Source of the DNA: Martelella sp. AD-3
GTDB lineage: Bacteria; Pseudomonadota; Alphaproteobacteria; Rhizobiales; Rhizobiaceae
Direction of reading: 5' to 3'
DNA: 64,000 bases
NCBI RefSeq assembly: GCF_001578105.1
Contig: NZ_CP014275.1
Coordinates: 3,224,001-3,288,000, forward strand
Made by a program: the position numbers and the translations under genes. Under the pieces are notes generated by a model. The model worked only from the letters and a program-made list of their open reading frames with translations, searched no databases and was not told the DNA's origin. Numbering within the stretch: the stretch's first letter is position 1; every line of letters begins with the position of its first letter. This document shows, piece by piece, positions 1-6,760 of the stretch.

Positions 1-33
1 CCTTGCTGCGAAACACACCCTACGGAGGCATGA
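1..33 (+). CDS. Possible C-terminal tail of an upstream gene (ArsR-like?), partial
   Basis: The first 33 bases can be read in frame as the last ten codons of a protein ending in CCETHPTEA and a TGA stop five bases before the arsC start. An ArsR/SmtB repressor commonly precedes arsC-acr3 in rhizobia, and a cysteine pair would suit a metalloid sensor. Only ten residues are visible, so this is a guess from position and needs the sequence to the left. Confidence 0.25.
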   Translation, partial: PCCETHPTEA

Positions 34-37
34 AGCC

Positions 38-565
38 ATGACCGAGAAGACCCTGAACGTGCTTTTTCTCTGCACCGGCAATTCCGCCCGGTCCATCCTT
101 GCCGAATCGATCCTCAACGGCGAGGGCAACGGCCGGTTCCGCGCCTTTTCCGCCGGAAGCCACCCGAAGGACGCGCCCAACCCGCTTGCTCTGGAAACCC
201 TGAAGGCGATGGGCTACCGCTCCGAGGGCTTCCGCTCGAAAAGCTGGGACGAGTTCACCCAGCCCGGCGCGCCGGAAGTCGATTTCATCATCACCGTCTG
301 TGACAGCGCGGCCGGCGAGGCCTGCCCGATCATGCGCGGCCCCGGCAAACGCGCCCACTGGGGCGTCGAGGATCCGAGCCATGTGGAAGGCACCCACGAG
401 GAAAAGCTGCGGGCCTTTGCCCAGACCGCGACCTATCTGAAAAGCCGGATCATGGCTTTCATCAACCTCTACCGGGATGAAGGCGGACCGGAGGACCCGG
501 ACAGCAAGCTGAAGCAGATCGGCGCCATGGAAGGCGCCACCGAGAAAGCCCGGAAGGCTGACTGA
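38..565 (+). CDS. arsC: Arsenate reductase, low-molecular-weight phosphatase type (ArsC)
   Basis: This 175-residue cytoplasmic enzyme should reduce arsenate to arsenite for export by the next gene. The P-loop C-X5-R is at residues 12-18 (CTGNSAR, followed by S), as in the thioredoxin/glutaredoxin-coupled ArsC and LMW tyrosine phosphatase fold. A DPS acid loop follows near residue 110 (GVEDPSHVEG). The start has a GGAGG ribosome site about 10 bases upstream. The stop is one base before the ACR3 start, so the two genes are co-transcribed. An exopolysaccharide-type tyrosine phosphatase is the alternative by fold, but the ACR3 neighbour settles it. Confidence 0.9.
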   Translation: MTEKTLNVLFLCTGNSARSILAESILNGEGNGRFRAFSAGSHPKDAPNPLALETLKAMGYRSEGFRSKSWDEFTQPGAPEVDFIITVCDSAAGEACPIMRGPGKRAHWGVEDPSHVEGTHEEKLRAFAQTATYLKSRIMAFINLYRDEGGPEDPDSKLKQIGAMEGATEKARKAD

Positions 566-566
566 C

Positions 567-1643
567 ATGTCCACATTCGAAAGATACCTGACCCTGTGGG
601 TCGCGCTGTGCATCGTCGTCGGCATCGCGCTCGGCCATTTCTTCCCTTCCGTCTTCGTCGCCATCGGCGCGCTTGAGATCGCGCGCGTCAACCTGCCCGT
701 TGCCGTGCTCATCTGGCTGATGATCATCCCGATGCTGCTGAAGATCGACTTCTCGGCGCTTGCCGAGGTGGGTCGCCACTGGCGCGGCATCTCGGTTACG
801 CTGTTTGTCAACTGGGCGGTGAAGCCGTTTTCCATGGCCTTGCTCGGCTGGCTGTTCATCGGCTGGCTGTTCCGGCCGATGCTGCCGGCCGACCAGGTCG
901 ACAGCTATATCGCCGGCCTCATCATCCTGGCCGCCGCCCCCTGCACCGCCATGGTGTTCGTCTGGTCGAACCTGACGAAGGGCGAGCCGCATTTCACCCT
1001 GTCGCAGGTGGCGCTGAACGACGCGATCATGATCGTCGCCTTCGCCCCGATCGTCGCCCTTCTGCTCGGGCTTTCGGCCATTACCGTACCGTGGTCGACG
1101 CTGGTGCTGTCGGTGGCGCTCTACATCGTCATTCCGGTGATCATTTCGCAGGTCATCCGCAAGAGCCTGATCCGGAACGGCTCGACGGCAAGGCTCGATG
1201 CATTGCTGGCAAAGATCCAGCCCGCCTCTCTGGTCGCGCTCCTGGCGACGCTCGTGCTGCTCTTTGCCTTCCAAGGCGAGCAAATCCTGGCGCAGCCGAT
1301 GATCATCGCGCTGCTGGCCGTGCCGATCCTGATTCAGGTCTATTTCAACTCGGGCCTTGCCTATCTGCTCAACCGCGCCTCGGGCGAGGAGCACTGCGTG
1401 GCCGGCCCCTCGGCCCTTATCGGCGCATCGAACTTCTTCGAGCTTGCCGTTGCCGCCGCCATATCGCTCTTCGGCTTCAACTCGGGGGCGGCGCTGGCAA
1501 CCGTCGTCGGCGTCCTTATCGAGGTGCCGGTCATGCTCTCGGTCGTTGCCATCGTCAACCGGACGAAGGGCTGGTACGAGGCAGGACCGGCGGTCTCCCG
1601 CAATGCGGCTCAGCGGCCGAGCAGCGAATCGAGCGCCTCGTAA
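567..1643 (+). CDS. acr3: ACR3-family arsenite efflux transporter
   Basis: This 358-residue inner-membrane protein is predicted to have about ten helices and to export arsenite produced by ArsC. The hallmark segment AAPCTAMVFVWSNL carries the conserved ACR3 cysteine, and the length fits bacterial ACR3 (about 350). Its start lies one base after the arsC stop, indicating translational coupling. The last 34 bases overlap the 3' end of the convergent dsbB gene. It belongs to the bile/arsenite/riboflavin transporter superfamily rather than the ArsB antiporters, although databases sometimes label it arsB. Confidence 0.93.
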   Translation: MSTFERYLTLWVALCIVVGIALGHFFPSVFVAIGALEIARVNLPVAVLIWLMIIPMLLKIDFSALAEVGRHWRGISVTLFVNWAVKPFSMALLGWLFIGWLFRPMLPADQVDSYIAGLIILAAAPCTAMVFVWSNLTKGEPHFTLSQVALNDAIMIVAFAPIVALLLGLSAITVPWSTLVLSVALYIVIPVIISQVIRKSLIRNGSTARLDALLAKIQPASLVALLATLVLLFAFQGEQILAQPMIIALLAVPILIQVYFNSGLAYLLNRASGEEHCVAGPSALIGASNFFELAVAAAISLFGFNSGAALATVVGVLIEVPVMLSVVAIVNRTKGWYEAGPAVSRNAAQRPSSESSAS

Positions 1644-2161
1644 CTCGTCGGATTGTCCGGGCAGAGGCCGACGCCGCATTCGGCAAGCGTGGAAACGCCA
1701 TTGCCGAGCGCCATCACCGCGAACAGGGCGACGGCCAGAAGGCCGAGCCCGCCGCGCCGCACCCGCTCGGAGGCCCGCGCCGGCCCAAGCACCAGCATGA
1801 CGCCCGTGCCGAGGACGACGACGGCGAACAGCACAAAGGCCCAACTGTAGAAATGCATGCCGAGAAAGGGCGCGCCATAGCCGCCCGTTCCGGGCACGAC
1901 ATGCAGCGCCACCTGGCGCAGCGCCGCAGCGCCGCCGGCCACCGCGCCCAGAAGCATCAGGCCATAGTGCCGGGCATCGACGCCCAACAACACGTTCAGC
2001 GCCAGACCCGTTCCAACGATGACAAAACCGGCGCGCTGCAGCAGGCAGAGCGGGCATGGCAGGTCGCCGTTTGCGAACTGGTCATAAAAGGCGAACAGAA
2101 GAACGACCGAAATGGCGAGAAGCGCCAGCACATTCAGAAGATGGGCAATACGGACAGGCAT
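1610..2161 (-). CDS. dsbB: DsbB-type disulfide bond formation protein
   Basis: This 183-residue protein has four predicted membrane helices. It carries the quinone-linked DsbB cysteine pair CPLC at residues 36-39 and a second periplasmic pair near the C-terminus (C162 and C167, in ECGVGLCPDNP). DsbB re-oxidises the thiol oxidase DsbA and passes electrons to ubiquinone. It sits 8 bases downstream of a small DUF5993-like membrane gene, with which it probably forms an operon. Its 3' end overlaps acr3 in convergent orientation. No dsbA is visible in the window. Confidence 0.85.
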   Translation of the reverse strand: MPVRIAHLLNVLALLAISVVLLFAFYDQFANGDLPCPLCLLQRAGFVIVGTGLALNVLLGVDARHYGLMLLGAVAGGAAALRQVALHVVPGTGGYGAPFLGMHFYSWAFVLFAVVVLGTGVMLVLGPARASERVRRGGLGLLAVALFAVMALGNGVSTLAECGVGLCPDNPTSYEALDSLLGR

Positions 2162-2169
2162 GGATCACC

Positions 2170-2325
2170 TCAAAGATCGATGTCGAGCACGTCTGTCGCG
2201 TGCAATCTGAAAAGGACGAAGAGCACCAGAACCGCAATCACGGTCAGAAGCGCGGCAAGGCCGCGGTGCCCGCGCCAGGCGCTGTAGAGCGCGGCGGCGC
2301 AGATAAAAAACGGCAATGTCATCAT
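2170..2325 (-). CDS. Small membrane protein, DUF5993-like
   Basis: This 51-residue protein begins MMTLPFFICAAAL and has two hydrophobic segments flanking a short basic loop (WRGHRG). It ends in an HATD-containing tail. The start at 2325 is chosen because a GGAGG lies about six bases upstream, whereas longer in-frame versions lack a ribosome site. It matches my memory of DUF5993, a family of about 50 residues often encoded next to dsbB in Rhizobiales. Its function is unknown; an accessory role for DsbB is inference from adjacency only. Confidence 0.7.
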   Translation of the reverse strand: MMTLPFFICAAALYSAWRGHRGLAALLTVIAVLVLFVLFRLHATDVLDIDL

Positions 2326-2406
2326 GACGGACGTCCTCCGGTATATTTCAAAGGGAACGCGGCGGGCTTGCACCGCCGCGTCCTGAAGATGGGCCCCCGC
2401 CCGGCG

Positions 2407-2508
2407 CTAGAGCGGTTCCGTCTTTCTTGGAAACGCGCAACCGCTCTATCTATTTGTTTTGACCCATTTTCGCAGTCAGATGTTTCCATCTGACTGCGAA
2501 ATACTCTA
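2407..2508 (+). repeat. Intergenic repeat family A, copy 1
   Basis: This 102-bp element has two hairpins. The first has 10-bp arms at 2408-2417 and 2439-2448. The second is a perfect 15-bp stem at 2468-2482 and 2487-2501 with a TTTC loop (GAAA on the minus strand). A diverged second copy lies at 46038-46142. The last three bases (CTA) are the reverse complement of the TAG stop of the symporter gene to the right, so the element abuts that coding end exactly. It may serve as a 3' mRNA hairpin for that gene. Confidence 0.8.
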
Positions 2509-3927
2509 TCGCGCGTCCGGCCAGGCCGTCTCATCCGTATCGAGATCCGGGAACTTCTTGGGGTCGAAGACCGGACGCCTGATCCCGGCGGCAAGCTGCG
2601 AACGGAAGTCGTTGATCAGCCTGAGCGCGATCGGGAACAGCATCATCATCGCCAGCAGGTTGACCACTGCCAGGATGCCCATCATCGGATCGGAGAAGTT
2701 GAAAACCGCCGTAGCGCCGGGGGCAACCGCGCCGACAAACACGATCGCGACGATCACGATCCTGAGGACATGCACCGCGCTCGGCTTTTCCGTCATGAAG
2801 GCCAGCGCGTTCTCGCCGAGATAGTAGTTGTAGATGATCGACGAGAAGGAAAACAGGAAAATGGCGACCGTCAGGTAATACTGCGCCCAGTTGCCGACAT
2901 GGTCGACCATGCTCTGCTGGGTGAGGATGACGCCGTCCACATCCGCCTGGCCCGGCTGGTAGACATCGCCAAGCAAGATGACGAAAGCCGTGCACGAGCA
3001 GATGATCATCGTGTCGATGAACACGGAGAAGCTCTGGGTGATGCCCTGGCTGACCGGATGGCGCACATAGGCGGTGGCGGCGACGTTCGGCGCGGAACCA
3101 AGCCCGGCCTCGTTGGAGAACAGGCCGCGCCTCAGGCCGTTGGCGACCGCCGCGCCGACGCCGCCGGCGACCGCTTCGCGCAAGCCGATGGCGTTGGCGA
3201 CGATATCCCAGATCACGCCCGGAAGCGCGGTGATGTTCATCAGGATAATCACAACGGCCATGGCGATATAGCCAAAGGCCATGATCGGGATGATGATGTC
3301 GGAGGCCTTGGCGATGCGGTGGATGCCGCCATAGACGATGAAGCCGGTGGCGGCGGCCAGCAGGATGCCCGTCGCATAGCGCGGAACCCCCATACTGTCG
3401 GCAGCGGCGCCTGCAACAGTGTTTCCCTGAAAGGCATTGAAGCCGATGGCGAAGGAGGCGATCAGGCAGATGGCATAGATGATCGCCAGCCAGCGGTAGT
3501 TTTCGCCCAGCCCGTGAATGATGGCGCGCGCCGGGCCGCCGCGATAGTCCCCTTCCGCGGTTGTCCGCTTGAAAGCCTGCGCCAGCGTCGCCTCGACCAG
3601 GCCGGAACACATGCCGACGAGCGCGATGGCCCACATCCAGAACACCGCGCCCGGACCGCCGGCCGTGATCGCAACCGCCACGCCGGCAATGTTTCCGCCG
3701 CCGACGCGCCCACCGACGGAAACAAAAAGCGCCTCGCGGGCGCTGATCTTGCTCGGATCGCCGTCCTCATCGCCCCAGAGGACGCCGAACATGCGCTTGA
3801 AGAAACGGAACTGCACGAAGCCGCTGGCGACGGTGAAAAACACGCCGAGCACGACGAGGAAGGGCACGAGCGCCCAGCCCCATGTCAAATCATTGATGTA
3901 ATTGAAGAGCGAATCGAAGAACTGCAA
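2506..3927 (-). CDS. Sodium:alanine (AGCS family) symporter
   Basis: This 473-residue inner-membrane protein is predicted to import alanine, glycine or similar amino acids with sodium. The family signature is clear in the N-terminal third (GGRVGGGNIAGVAVAI, then TAGGPGAVFWMW), as is a second stretch, GLFSNEAGLGSAPN. A TTG start at 3927 (giving MQFFDSLFNYIND) is preferred. It has an AAGGGG-like site upstream and matches the usual AGCS N-terminus; the frame stays open 26 codons further. The TAG stop coincides with the edge of repeat A. The gene looks monocistronic and its substrate cannot be told from sequence. Confidence 0.9.
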   Translation of the reverse strand: MQFFDSLFNYINDLTWGWALVPFLVVLGVFFTVASGFVQFRFFKRMFGVLWGDEDGDPSKISAREALFVSVGGRVGGGNIAGVAVAITAGGPGAVFWMWAIALVGMCSGLVEATLAQAFKRTTAEGDYRGGPARAIIHGLGENYRWLAIIYAICLIASFAIGFNAFQGNTVAGAAADSMGVPRYATGILLAAATGFIVYGGIHRIAKASDIIIPIMAFGYIAMAVVIILMNITALPGVIWDIVANAIGLREAVAGGVGAAVANGLRRGLFSNEAGLGSAPNVAATAYVRHPVSQGITQSFSVFIDTMIICSCTAFVILLGDVYQPGQADVDGVILTQQSMVDHVGNWAQYYLTVAIFLFSFSSIIYNYYLGENALAFMTEKPSAVHVLRIVIVAIVFVGAVAPGATAVFNFSDPMMGILAVVNLLAMMMLFPIALRLINDFRSQLAAGIRRPVFDPKKFPDLDTDETAWPDAR

Positions 3928-4113
3928 CTCATGACCCCTTTTTTCCGCAATGCACGAAGTGACGCATGCCGCGTCCTCCCCGAGCCCCCACCCGGAAACA
4001 GGCAAAATTCTCGTGTTATTTTACCTTTGTTTACAAGAGCGTAGATTCGAACACGCTTTTCAGCAAGCACTGATAAGTTCGCAAACGGCATTTTGTGTCT
4101 TCACACCAAAAAA

Positions 4114-4143
4114 GGCGCGCCGCGCTTTCGAACGCGGCGCGCC
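4114..4143 (-). terminator. Intrinsic terminator downstream of the LLM monooxygenase gene
   Basis: A perfect 11-bp GC stem (4114-4124 with 4133-4143, loop CTTTCGAA) is followed on the minus strand by six T residues (A run at 4108-4113 on plus). It lies 30 bases past the stop at 4173 and is one of the clearest factor-independent terminators in the window. Confidence 0.9.
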
Positions 4144-4172
4144 TCGACAGGAGACGGGATCAGGCCTTGCCG

Positions 4173-5195
4173 TCAACGCCAGCCGAGACCCGGCGCGACA
4201 TGTTTCAGGATTGCCTCGATCACATGGGCGTTATAGGCGACGCCCAGCTGGTTGGGCACCGTCAGAAGCAGCGTGTCGGCCTCGGCGATCGCCTCGTCGC
4301 CCTTCAACTGTTCGATCAACCGGTCGGGCTCGGCCGCATAGGAGCGGCCAAAGACGGCGCGCGTCTTCTCGTCAAGATAGCCGATCGTGTCCTGCTCGTT
4401 GCCGCCGCGGCCGAAATAGGCGCGGTCCATGTCGCTGACAAGCGCGAAGATCGAACGGCTGACGGAAACGCGCGGGCTCCAGTCGTGGCCGGCCTCCTTC
4501 CAGGCAGCGCGGAAGGCGCGAATCTGGTCGGCCTGCTGCCTGTGCAACGGCTCCCCCGTCTCATCGAACTTCAGCGTCGAACTTTGCAGGTTCATGCCAA
4601 GCCGCGCCGCCCACTCGGCCGTCGCATTGGTGGCCGACCCCCACCAGATGCGCCTGCGCAGGCCTTCGGAATGCGGCTCGATGCGCAACAGGCCGGGCGG
4701 ATTGGGAAACATCGGACGCGGATTGGGTTCGGCAAAGCCCTTCCCTTCGAGACGATCCAGGAAAAGCTCGGTGTGACGGCGCGCCATCGCCGCATCATCC
4801 TCGCCCTCTTGCGGGATATGGCCGAAATGTCGCCAGCCGTCGATCACCTGCTCGGGAGAGCCGCGCGAGATGCCGAGTTGCAGGCGTCCGCCCGCAATCA
4901 GATCGGCGGCGCCGGCGTCTTCGACCATATAGGCCGGGTTCTCGTAGCGCATGTCGATCACGCCCGTGCCGATTTCGATCCGACTGGTCTTCGCGCCGAT
5001 CGCGGCGAGCAGCGGAAAGGGCGAGGCAAGCTGGCGGGCGAAATGATGGACGCGGAAATAGGCGCCATCGGCGCCGAGCGCCTCGGCGGCCACGGCCAGA
5101 TCGATCGACTGGAGCAGCGCGTCTTCCGCCGAACGCGTGCCGGACTGCGGCGACGGCGTCCAGTGCCCGAAAGACAGAAATCCGATTTTCTTCAT
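4173..5195 (-). CDS. LLM-class flavin-dependent monooxygenase/oxidoreductase
   Basis: This 340-residue luciferase-like TIM-barrel protein is predicted to use FMNH2 supplied by a reductase. It starts MKKIGFLSFGHW. The segments GADGAYFRVHHF and RIEIGTGVIDMRYENP are typical of bacterial luciferase-like oxidoreductases. The internal ATG at 5195 is preferred over one at 5213, because an AAAGG motif sits nine bases upstream and homologues begin there. It has its own strong terminator. No reductase or sulfonate genes are adjacent, so the substrate is unknown. Confidence 0.85.
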   Translation of the reverse strand: MKKIGFLSFGHWTPSPQSGTRSAEDALLQSIDLAVAAEALGADGAYFRVHHFARQLASPFPLLAAIGAKTSRIEIGTGVIDMRYENPAYMVEDAGAADLIAGGRLQLGISRGSPEQVIDGWRHFGHIPQEGEDDAAMARRHTELFLDRLEGKGFAEPNPRPMFPNPPGLLRIEPHSEGLRRRIWWGSATNATAEWAARLGMNLQSSTLKFDETGEPLHRQQADQIRAFRAAWKEAGHDWSPRVSVSRSIFALVSDMDRAYFGRGGNEQDTIGYLDEKTRAVFGRSYAAEPDRLIEQLKGDEAIAEADTLLLTVPNQLGVAYNAHVIEAILKHVAPGLGWR

Positions 5196-5350
5196 GGTAG
5201 GCAAACCTTTCATCTGCGGGCGAACCCCGCAAGGGATGACACGCCTGTTGCGGCGCCTGTTGTCCCGTTATGTGCACACCGCGGCGGCCGTCTTCAATTC
5301 TCCGGGTGATGAACACTGTGTCTTCGACGGCATTGTCTACCGCAAACGAG

Positions 5351-5378
5351 AAACGGCCCGCCGGAAGGCAGGCCGTTT
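5351..5378 (-). terminator. Hairpin, probable terminator after the 68-residue gene
   Basis: Twelve-base arms (5351-5362 and 5367-5378, one G-T pair, loop GGAA) lie about 25 bases past the stop of the small basic protein gene. There is only a weak T run on the minus strand, so termination efficiency is uncertain. Confidence 0.5.
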
Positions 5379-5402
5379 AGGCAATGAAAGGATGCGCGCG
5401 CC

Positions 5403-5609
5403 TCAGGCGGAGCGCTTTGCCTTTTTCTTTGCGGGCGCCGGTTCGGCCGCCTCGCGCTCCAGCCGCAAACGCCTGAGGCGCTCGGTTTTGGACTGCAATT
5501 GCGTTGCCTCTTCCGCGATGATCGCTTTTGCCGTGCGGTCGGTAATCGATGCCTTGTCGGAGGCCGACATCCGTCCGGGCTTGAAGAATTCATCTTTGGT
5601 TGCGGTCAT
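5403..5609 (-). CDS. Small lysine/arginine-rich protein of unknown function
   Basis: This is a 68-residue soluble protein with an unstructured N-terminus (MTATKDEFFKPG), a likely amphipathic helix of about 35 residues rich in Glu, Arg and Leu, and a basic tail ending PAKKKAKRSA. The start is supported by GGAGAC seven bases upstream. It lies 66 bases downstream of rpsU on the same strand and may be co-transcribed with it. The basic tail suggests nucleic-acid or ribosome contact, which is inference. I do not recognise a named family. Confidence 0.7.
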   Translation of the reverse strand: MTATKDEFFKPGRMSASDKASITDRTAKAIIAEEATQLQSKTERLRRLRLEREAAEPAPAKKKAKRSA

Positions 5610-5675
5610 GCACGGGTCTCCTTCGAATGGAGAATTTGCGGGCCGGCAGCCTGGGCGGCTGCCCGTTTCAAGCCC

Positions 5676-5900
5676 TTACCGCTTCTTGCGCGACGGGATC
5701 AGTCCTTCGCGCTGCAGCTGCTTGCGCTTCAGTTTGCGCAGGCGGCGCACGGCCTCGCCTGCCTCGCGGTTACGTTTTTCCGAAGGCTTCTCGTAAGAAC
5801 GACGCGCACGCATCTCCCGAAAGATGCCTTCGCGCTGCATTTTCTTCTTCAGGACGCGAAGCGCCTGATCGACATTGTTATCTCTTACCAGTACCTGCAA
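5676..5900 (-). CDS. rpsU: 30S ribosomal protein S21
   Basis: This 74-residue protein matches S21 throughout: [14 protein letters not shown] at the start, then [26 protein letters not shown], and a basic C-terminal tail. A TTG start at 5900 is chosen because GGAGG lies six bases upstream and S21 proteins begin [10 protein letters not shown] longer ATG version would add twelve atypical residues. S21 helps the small subunit engage mRNA. It follows cspA by about 250 bases, an arrangement common in rhizobia. Confidence 0.93.
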   Translation of the reverse strand: MQVLVRDNNVDQALRVLKKKMQREGIFREMRARRSYEKPSEKRNREAGEAVRRLRKLKRKQLQREGLIPSRKKR

Positions 5901-5991
5901 GAAAACCTCCTTGTTCCAGTTTCCGTTTCTCCGCATCCGCCCGCCGCGCAGGTCCGGAACCGGACGCGCAGGAGCGGAGCGAAAACAAAAA

Positions 5992-6010
5992 GGCCGGGAC
6001 TAACCCGACC
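5992..6010 (-). terminator. Intrinsic terminator between cspA and rpsU
   Basis: On the minus strand a seven-base GC stem (6004-6010 with 5992-5998, one G-T pair) is followed by five T residues (5987-5991 on plus are A). It can end cspA transcripts before rpsU, or pass some through. It lies 138 bases past the cspA stop and 90 bases before rpsU. Confidence 0.7.
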
Positions 6011-6024
6011 TCCTCTGTTGTCAC

Positions 6025-6130
6025 TGCCAGTACATCCGTGGTCAGCGACAGCGATGACAAATTACGTCGGGCTTGAATAGACGAAGAATTTCCGTCTTGC
6101 ACGATCCGGCTGCCAGTACATCCGTGGTCA
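6025..6130. repeat. 20-bp direct repeat downstream of cspA
   Basis: The 20-base sequence TGCCAGTACATCCGTGGTCA occurs exactly twice, at 6025-6044 and 6111-6130, 86 bp apart. Both copies lie in the non-coding stretch between cspA and rpsU. Perfect identity over 20 bases in a non-coding region suggests a recent duplication or a functional element in the cspA 3' region. Confidence 0.8.
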
Positions 6131-6147
6131 ACCGGGAAAGCAAAAAA

Positions 6148-6357
6148 TCAAGCCGCCTGAAGGTTGTCGGCCGCGCTCTTTCCAGAGCGATTATCGCGGA
6201 CAATGTCGTAGCGAAGTTTCTGTCCGTCATTCAGCGACTGCATACCAGCGCGCTCCACGGCAGAGATGTGCACAAACACGTCCGTGCTGCCATCATCGGG
6301 CTGGATGAAACCGAAGCCCTTGGTGGCGTTGAACCATTTGACGGTGCCATTATTCAT
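6148..6357 (-). CDS. cspA: Cold-shock domain protein (CspA family)
   Basis: This 69-residue single cold-shock domain protein has RNP1 (KGFGFIQ, residues 13-19) and RNP2 (VFVHIS). Such proteins bind single-stranded RNA or DNA and melt mRNA structure at low temperature. The start is supported by AAAGGAAATCGTT just upstream. It heads a cspA-rpsU region linking an RNA chaperone with an initiation-assisting ribosomal protein. Rhizobia have several paralogues, so cold induction of this copy is not guaranteed. Confidence 0.93.
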   Translation of the reverse strand: MNNGTVKWFNATKGFGFIQPDDGSTDVFVHISAVERAGMQSLNDGQKLRYDIVRDNRSGKSAADNLQAA

Positions 6358-6760
6358 AACGATTTCCTTTCAATCGTCGTGATTTCCGCAATACCTCGCG
6401 GAGTTAGATCGATTTTGAGAGGAAATCAGACGGAGCCATACGGCCCTCGGACAACGTCGCAAGCAATGGTCGATGACGGTGATATAGGCCCTTGCCCTGC
6501 AGAATGCAATGGCAGACGGCGAATTAACTCGGATCGAACCGGTCCGCGCGGGCGAAGGCAGAGCCTTTCCTCGGATGCGGGACCGGCCAAAAACATCTTT
6601 TGATTGCCGTACCCATCCGCCGCACGCTATCCTTCCCGCCCGGGCTGATACTCGGCCAGACCGCAGCCGTCTTCCGCCTGCCCTTAGCCTTGGCGATTGT
6701 GTCCTCTCCGATTTTCCGCTATCGCCCCACAATGTTCTCAGCAACCGAAGACCCGCCCCG
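6358..6760. other. Divergent gap between cspA and the AsmA-like gene
   Basis: About 400 bases must hold the cspA promoter and leader (minus) and the promoter of the AsmA-like gene (plus). The cspA-proximal part is AT-richer with a GAGAGGAAAT stretch. No convincing promoter hexamers, small gene or terminator were seen. Open frames crossing the gap lack ribosome sites and family resemblance. Confidence 0.4.

Noticed and set aside
1..2325. Arsenic and disulfide genes as one functional island acquired by transfer
   Set aside because: The genes are convergent, codon use looks like the neighbours, and no mobile-element remnants or att-like repeats were found.
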